This document shows, in pieces, positions 7,302 to 10,669 of a DNA stretch of 10,669 bases (positions within the stretch are counted from its first letter, which is position 1; every line of letters begins with the position of its first letter). Source of the stretch: Gracilaria vermiculophylla (Eukaryota > Rhodophyta > Florideophyceae > Gracilariales > Gracilariaceae); NCBI GenBank assembly GCA_019155205.2, contig JAHNZQ020000308.1:5964142-5974810 (forward strand). The letters run 5' to 3'. The position numbers and the translations under genes were made by a program. The notes under the pieces were generated by a model. It saw only the letters and a program-made list of their open reading frames with translations. It searched no databases and had not been told where the DNA came from.

Positions 7302-8297
7302 ATGGCGAGAGGAAGTCCTCTTTCGCTTTCAGAACAGCACTGAATCCTTAAATATAAAGCAGAAGGACACAACGTGTTCAATATTGCTAAAGAACTCGGC
7401 CGTTCGCGTCATGTTGTAGCATCTTTTCTATCAAATCCGACAAAATATGGATTTAAACGTTCCCCTGGACGCCCGAAACTTCTGAAACCAGCTGATGAGA
7501 GGCTTATAAAGCGCGAACTACCGCGAGGAAGTGCGTCGTGCACAAAAATTGCGAAAGCATTGCCTAAACAAGTCTCAAAATCAACAGTATGGCGAGCAAT
7601 CAAACAAACAAATTTGTATCGATTCGTAAAGATGAAGAAAACATTCGTTTTGCAGGACCACCATAAAGCAAATCGTGTTGCATGGTGTGCTCAGATGGCT
7701 TGCTGGAAAAATGTATGGAAAGAGGTTATATTCTCAGATGAAAAGAAGTTCAATTTAGACGGACCAGATTGCTTTAAATATTATTGGCATGATCTGAGAA
7801 AAGAAAAGAAAAGTTTCACATCCAGGCATTCAGGTAGAGCTTCTGTTATGGTGTGGGCTGGAATCTCTAAGAAAGGTACAACTGATATTGCTTTTATTGA
7901 GGGTAATATGAATTCGGAAGGTTATCAGAATGTTCTATACAACTACTTGTTACCATTTGCATATTGCTTGCATGGAAATGATTTTGTTTTTCAGCAAGAT
8001 AACGCTGCGGTACACACTTCTAACTACATGAAAGATTGGTTCTCTGAGCTTGGCATGAATGTCATGCAGTGGCCAGCGCGATCGCCGGATTTAAACCCTA
8101 TTGAAAACGTCTGGGGTTTACTGGCAAGGATGGTTTATGGCCATGGCAGGCAGTTTAATACAGTTTTTGATTCAAAAACTTGTATTGAAAATTGCTCGAA
8201 AACTATCAATAGTTCAACTATAGATTCCTACATAGATTCAATGCCAAAGCGTTGCATTAGTTTAATCCAGCAAAAAGGTGCAAAAATCAATTATTGA
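7302..8297 (+). CDS. Tc1-family DD34E transposase with one in-frame TGA
   Basis: This enzyme would bind the transposon ends and cut and rejoin the element at TA sites in the nucleus. I take the start at ATG 7302 (MARGSPLSLSEQH). A TGA at codon 14 (7341-7343) interrupts it, after which the frame is open to 8297, about 331 codons in all, a normal Tc1 length. An N-terminal helix-turn-helix lies at residues 26-41 (IAKELGRSRHVVASFL), a GRPK AT-hook-like box at 56-59, and a second helix-turn-helix near 91-100 (VSKSTVWRAI). The catalytic residues are Asp146 (FSDEKKFN), Asp233 (QQDNAAVH) and Glu268 (NPIENVW), with exactly 34 residues between the last two. No ATG follows the TGA until after both DNA-binding helices, so without readthrough the product is defective. 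No intron is evident. Confidence 0.93.
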
Positions 8298-8325
8298 ACA
8301 AGAGATAATGATCGTTTGAAGTAAA

Positions 8326-8347
8326 GTGTCCTATCATTTTGAAACGA
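8326..8347 (-). repeat. Inner right transposase-site-like repeat (element 1)
   Basis: Read on the minus strand this is TCGTTTCAAAATGATAGGAC followed by AC. It differs from the other three copies by two adjacent changes in the A-run. It lies 29 bases after the transposase stop codon. Confidence 0.85.
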
Positions 8348-8385
8348 TTTTTTAACTTTTTTCATTTTTCAAAAACTGGTTTGCA

Positions 8386-8398
8386 TAGGCCTACAGTA
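8386..8398 (+). repeat. Subterminal block shared by both Tc1 elements
   Basis: TAGGCCTACAGTA lies between the inner and outer right repeats. The reverse complement of the same block, with one change, occurs at 9210-9222 in the matching position of the second element. Confidence 0.6.
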
Positions 8399-8428
8399 CT
8401 AAAATTGATGATTTGCATTAAAATGCCA

Positions 8429-8450
8429 GGTGTCCTATATTTTTGAAACA
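8429..8450 (-). repeat. Outer right transposase-site-like repeat (element 1)
   Basis: On the minus strand this is TGTTTCAAAAATATAGGACA followed by CC. It is identical to the left outer copy over 20 bases from GTTTC onward, in opposite orientation. Confidence 0.9.
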
Positions 8451-8457
8451 GACTTTA

Positions 8458-9149
8458 TGTGTGGCAGGGTGTTACACAAAAGTGGACTTCTTTTGCTACG
8501 CTCTTGGCGCTCAATTCAGTATTAGCAGGCTTGTGAGCCCTCCAGCTGGTCAACCACTCAAGGCGCATTAGTTAATAACTCTATATATTTTCGAATTAGC
8601 GTGTGTTTAGTACTCCACTAATTTCGTCGAGACTGGCTGCTATGCTGTTACCAGATCTGCTACGCAGAATCAAACTCCATGATTCATTTTCATAATGGAA
8701 AGCTTGGTTTGGGCAAATTGCCCATCTACGGTTATCAGGCACCTGCAACGGTTATCAATCCCTACTTGAAGCGCATCCTTTTGATTCTAGTTGGTAATCA
8801 TATGGATTTTCTATTTATCAACAGCTATTATTTAAATATATATGACTTTGGGCTACTCATCGGCTATGGGTGCCAACGGGAGGATAATTGTAGCATGTGT
8901 GTTGAAATTCGTCGCTGTACGCCGGCCCGGAGCGATGCCGGCCCAATAAATTTTTCTCGAGTTTTATACCAATCGTGCCCCTTTTGTTCGTGAAAGGTAG
9001 GTTCGAGGAGGGATATCTTTCTCGGCATCCAGACAAAATAATACAGTTTCATCATTGAAGTTTTAATGCATGAATTAACAAACGTATATTGAGCTTGCGA
9101 AATTCATGCCCACGCGAAACTCAACAACACCAACGGTAAAAAAGCCATA
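8458..9149. other. Spacer between the two Tc1 elements, no supported gene
   Basis: An open frame of 104 codons (8679-8993, plus) has a hydrophobic middle (ILLILVGNHMDFLFINS) and a Cys-containing tail, but no recognised family. A 63-codon frame overlaps it on the minus strand (9055-8864). Either could be chance in AT-rich DNA. A GCCGGC motif occurs twice near 8921-8942. No LTR, tRNA or further transposon terminus was found. Confidence 0.35.
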
Positions 9150-9178
9150 CACAGAATGTTTCACAAACATACGACATG
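9150..9178 (+). repeat. Outer terminal repeat, low end of element 2
   Basis: CACAGAATGTTTCACAAACA and nine further bases align with the left terminus of element 1 (CACAGTGCGTTTCAAAAATA). Several substitutions lie in the GTTTC core and its A-run. Confidence 0.8.
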
Positions 9179-9209
9179 CTGTGAAATATTAAAAAAACTA
9201 CTAAATGTA

Positions 9210-9222
9210 TACTGTAAGCCTA
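9210..9222 (-). repeat. Subterminal block shared by both Tc1 elements
   Basis: On the minus strand this is TAGGCTTACAGTA, one base different from 8386-8398, between inner and outer repeats of the transposase 3' side in both elements. Confidence 0.6.
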
Positions 9223-9260
9223 CAAAAATTGGGTTCAGAAAAAAGTAAAGTCAAAAAAGA

Positions 9261-9281
9261 GTTTCAAAAACATATGATCAT
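9261..9281 (+). repeat. Inner repeat, low end of element 2
   Basis: GTTTCAAAAACATATGATCA keeps the GTTTCAAAAA core of the repeat and lies 103 bases inside the outer copy, close to the spacing at the right end of element 1. Confidence 0.75.
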
Positions 9282-9308
9282 CAACAACAAATCTTTACTG
9301 CGCGATGC

Positions 9309-10309
9309 TAAATAGTTTATTTTGCATTCCTTTTGCTGTATAAAGCTAATGCAACGTTTCGGCATCAAATTAATGAAGTTTTCCTCAGTTGAAACTGGTA
9401 AAGATTTCCAACGATTTTTAATACAGTTCTTGGGTTCAATAACTGTCTGTAATTGCCTTCCATGCGCAGGAAAACTATCCTCGCCAGCAGTCCTCAAATG
9501 TTTTCGATTAAATTCAAATATGGTGAGCGCGCCGGCCACTCGTAAACAGATACTTCTGACTCCTGTACCCAATTATTGATTAAACAAACAATGTGTACAG
9601 GCAAATGATCCTGTTGAAAAATGAAATATTATTCATGGAAACATAAACCAAAATGTAGCCAGTAATTGTATAAAACTTCTTGATATTTTTCCGCGTTCGT
9701 GGTTGTTTCAATAAATGCAATTTCAGTTAAACCTTTTTAAGATATGCAAGCCTAGACCATCATAGAGCCTCTACCTGAAGGCCTGGTATAAAACTCATGC
9801 CGTTTCTTACTATGATCGTGCGAATATTATTTGTAGCAATCTAGTCCATCTCAGTTGAACTTTTTTTCATCAGTAAAAATAAACTTCTACCATTCTATTT
9901 ACCAGTAGGCTTTTTCAGCACACCGGTCAACTCTCTTTTGCTTGTGTTGGTATTGGAAGAAGAACATTTTCTTCATTTTCGTATACTTAAATAAATTTGT
10001 GTTGTTAATCTGTTTCCATATAGTTGATTTAGAAACGTTGAGAATGAGACTTATTCCATTTATTTTGCACGCCTCTTTGTCTGCTTTGCACAACTCTCTT
10101 TCAATTCCTCTTCTGTCGGATAGACTGAGCTTTTTAGGGCGTCCTGGAGATCGCTTTAATCCATAAAAAGTCAAATGTTTTAGAAAAGTAGCAATTGTGA
10201 CCCTAGAACGCTTCACATTTTGCGCAATAGCACTAGTAGAGTGTTCCTAGGCGTGTAACGTTATGATTCGAAGCTGTTCTTGCTTTAAAAGTTGAGAACC
10301 TGGAGCCAT
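9309..10309 (-). pseudogene. Degenerate Tc1-family DD34E transposase
   Basis: The start is ATG 10309 (MAPGSQLLKQEQLRI), with a TAG at codon 21 (10249-10247). The frame then reads NVKRSRVTIATFLKH (first helix-turn-helix), KRSPGRPKKLSLSD, VSKSTIWKQI and AEKAYW, and breaks again at 9901-9899. Later stops lie just before and after FTDEKKFN and at two tryptophan positions (V-stop-A and ENI-stop-G). The catalytic Asp codons (9871-9869 and 9610-9608) and Glu codon (9505-9503) are all present in one frame, with 87 codons between the Asps and 34 residues between the last Asp and Glu, exactly as in element 1. A frameshift near 9475 moves the C-terminal part (SLPVSTEENF, LMPKRCISFIQQKECKINY) to another frame. 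The original stop codon appears changed to TTA (9311-9309). Confidence 0.92.
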
Positions 10310-10327
10310 TTTTACTAGAAAGAAGAC

Positions 10328-10352
10328 GGTGTACATATCTTTTTGAAACAAT
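10328..10352 (-). repeat. Inner repeat, high end of element 2
   Basis: On the minus strand, ATTGTTTCAAAAAGATATGT followed by ACACC. It lies about 20 bases upstream of the transposase start, matching the inner left repeat of element 1. Confidence 0.75.
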
Positions 10353-10410
10353 TCTGTATAGCCTATGAGCAACATCTAGTATACAGTACAGGTTTGGCGC
10401 ACTTTCAGGG

Positions 10411-10438
10411 GTAGTATGTTTTTAAAACGCACGGTATG
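10411..10438 (-). repeat. Outer terminal repeat, high end of element 2
   Basis: On the minus strand, CATACCGTGCGTTTTAAAAA followed by CATACTAC. The GTGCGTTT core is shared with the left terminus of element 1 (CAGTGCGTTTCAAAAA). Confidence 0.75.
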
Positions 10439-10479
10439 TACAATATATCACAACATTATATAAAACTTTTGATAACGTT

Positions 10480-10506
10480 CAGTGCGTTTCAAAACCATAT
10501 CAAGTC
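10480..10506 (+). repeat. Third Tc1 terminal-repeat-like sequence, pointing right
   Basis: CAGTGCGTTTCAAAACCATA and a few further bases repeat the left-terminus start of element 1 (CAGTGCGTTTCAAAAATATA). It stands 41 bases beyond element 2, in opposite orientation to that element's adjacent terminus. No inner repeat is visible in the remaining 160 bases, and no TA lies directly before it. It may be the start of a third copy running out of the window, a deleted copy or a solo terminus. Confidence 0.6.
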
Positions 10507-10669
10507 GGTGTCTAATTTCAAAAATTGTAATTTAGGTACTGTTGTGACAAATGCTATATGTTCACTCAGATAATTTACCACCAATGTGAATTGACAATGC
10601 AACTTAGCAATGCTTATGTAAACGCGCAATGTTTTTAGTGCAAGGCCGTCTAAAGCCATAGTCACTTAA

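Larger units (their letters stand above)
7164..8457 (+). mobile_element. Tc1-type DNA transposon, near-complete, IR/DR ends
   Basis: About 1.29 kb are bounded by imperfect terminal inverted repeats that start CACAGTGCGTTTC on the left; the mirrored right end lies at 8457. A TA dinucleotide lies immediately left (7162-7163), as expected for Tc1/mariner insertion. The matching right flank by alignment is TG (8458-8459), although a TA also occurs at 8456-8457, so the exact right edge is uncertain by two bases. Each end holds two copies of a 19-21 base repeat (see the repeat entries), the layout known from IR/DR Tc1 elements such as Sleeping Beauty. One transposase gene fills the inside. Confidence 0.93.
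9150..10438 (-). mobile_element. Second Tc1-type transposon, decayed, minus strand
   Basis: This is a full-length but mutated relative of the 7164-8457 element in opposite orientation. The low end begins CACAGAATGTTTCACAAACA directly after a TA (9148-9149). The high end, read on the minus strand, starts CATACCGTGCGTTTT directly after a TA (10440-10439). Inner repeats lie at 9261-9281 and 10328-10352. Length (about 1.29 kb) and internal spacing match element 1, while the sequence has diverged in both coding and terminal parts. The high-end boundary is uncertain by a few bases because two TA dinucleotides are close together. Confidence 0.88.

Noticed and set aside
7374..7376. GTG as the transposase start
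   Set aside because: It only begins a bacterial-style ORF call after the TGA. The sequence is eukaryotic and homology runs upstream through the TGA to ATG 7302.
8679..8993. A 104-codon open frame as a host gene
   Set aside because: No recognisable domain, no supporting exon structure, and an overlapping frame on the other strand; kept only as a remark in the spacer entry.
9150..10438. Repeat-induced point mutation (RIP) of the second Tc1 copy
   Set aside because: Its stops arise from mixed changes including transversions (for example TTA to TGA and AAA to TAA), not a strong C-to-T bias on either strand.
1..10669. CRISPR arrays, tRNA or rRNA genes, bacterial operons
   Set aside because: No regularly spaced repeats, no cloverleaf or rRNA signature and no bacterial gene organisation were seen on either strand.

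Overview
This window is eukaryotic repeat DNA with no host gene that I can support. It holds remains of three classes of transposable element: a Ty3/gypsy LTR retrotransposon, a Ty1/copia LTR retrotransposon and Tc1-type DNA transposons. There are no operons, ribosome-binding sites, tRNA or rRNA genes or CRISPR arrays. The host cannot be fixed from this stretch. The style of the gypsy protease and of the Tc1 transposase reminds me of elements from invertebrates, oomycetes or early-diverging fungi rather than vertebrates, but that is recall, not a search result.

Layout from left to right. (1) About 194-3457, minus strand: a decayed Ty3/gypsy element read right to left. Gag (3457-2712) carries a single frameshift and a zinc knuckle with a nonsense codon. 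Pol follows in the order protease (2616-2101), reverse transcriptase (about 1845-1172), RNase H (1139-700) and the start of integrase (379-194). The rest of integrase and the far LTR are absent or unrecognisable at the left edge. (2) 3458-4130: no coding signal, but two long-armed inverted repeats. (3) 4131-about 5029: no recognisable gene, with an AATAAA run at 4568. (4) About 5030-6957, plus strand: a heavily mutated Ty1/copia pol relic. It can be followed by motif as a probable integrase C-terminus, then reverse transcriptase and RNase H. Most of it lies across stop codons, so a plain ORF search misses it. (5) 7164-8457, plus strand: a nearly complete Tc1-type transposon. Its DD34E transposase (7302-8297) is broken by only one in-frame TGA near the N-terminus, and it has two transposase-site-like repeats at each end (IR/DR layout). 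(6) 8458-9149: no recognisable gene. (7) 9150-about 10438, minus strand: a second, older relative of that transposon with the same architecture but many stop codons. (8) At 10480 a third terminal-repeat-like sequence points right, out of the window.

The retroelement genes would once have formed a capsid and a copying and integration machine acting through an RNA intermediate. The Tc1 elements would have moved by cut-and-paste into TA sites. Today only the plus-strand Tc1 copy is close to intact. The second copy and the lone terminus next to it could still be substrates for a related transposase elsewhere in the genome, but that is inference.
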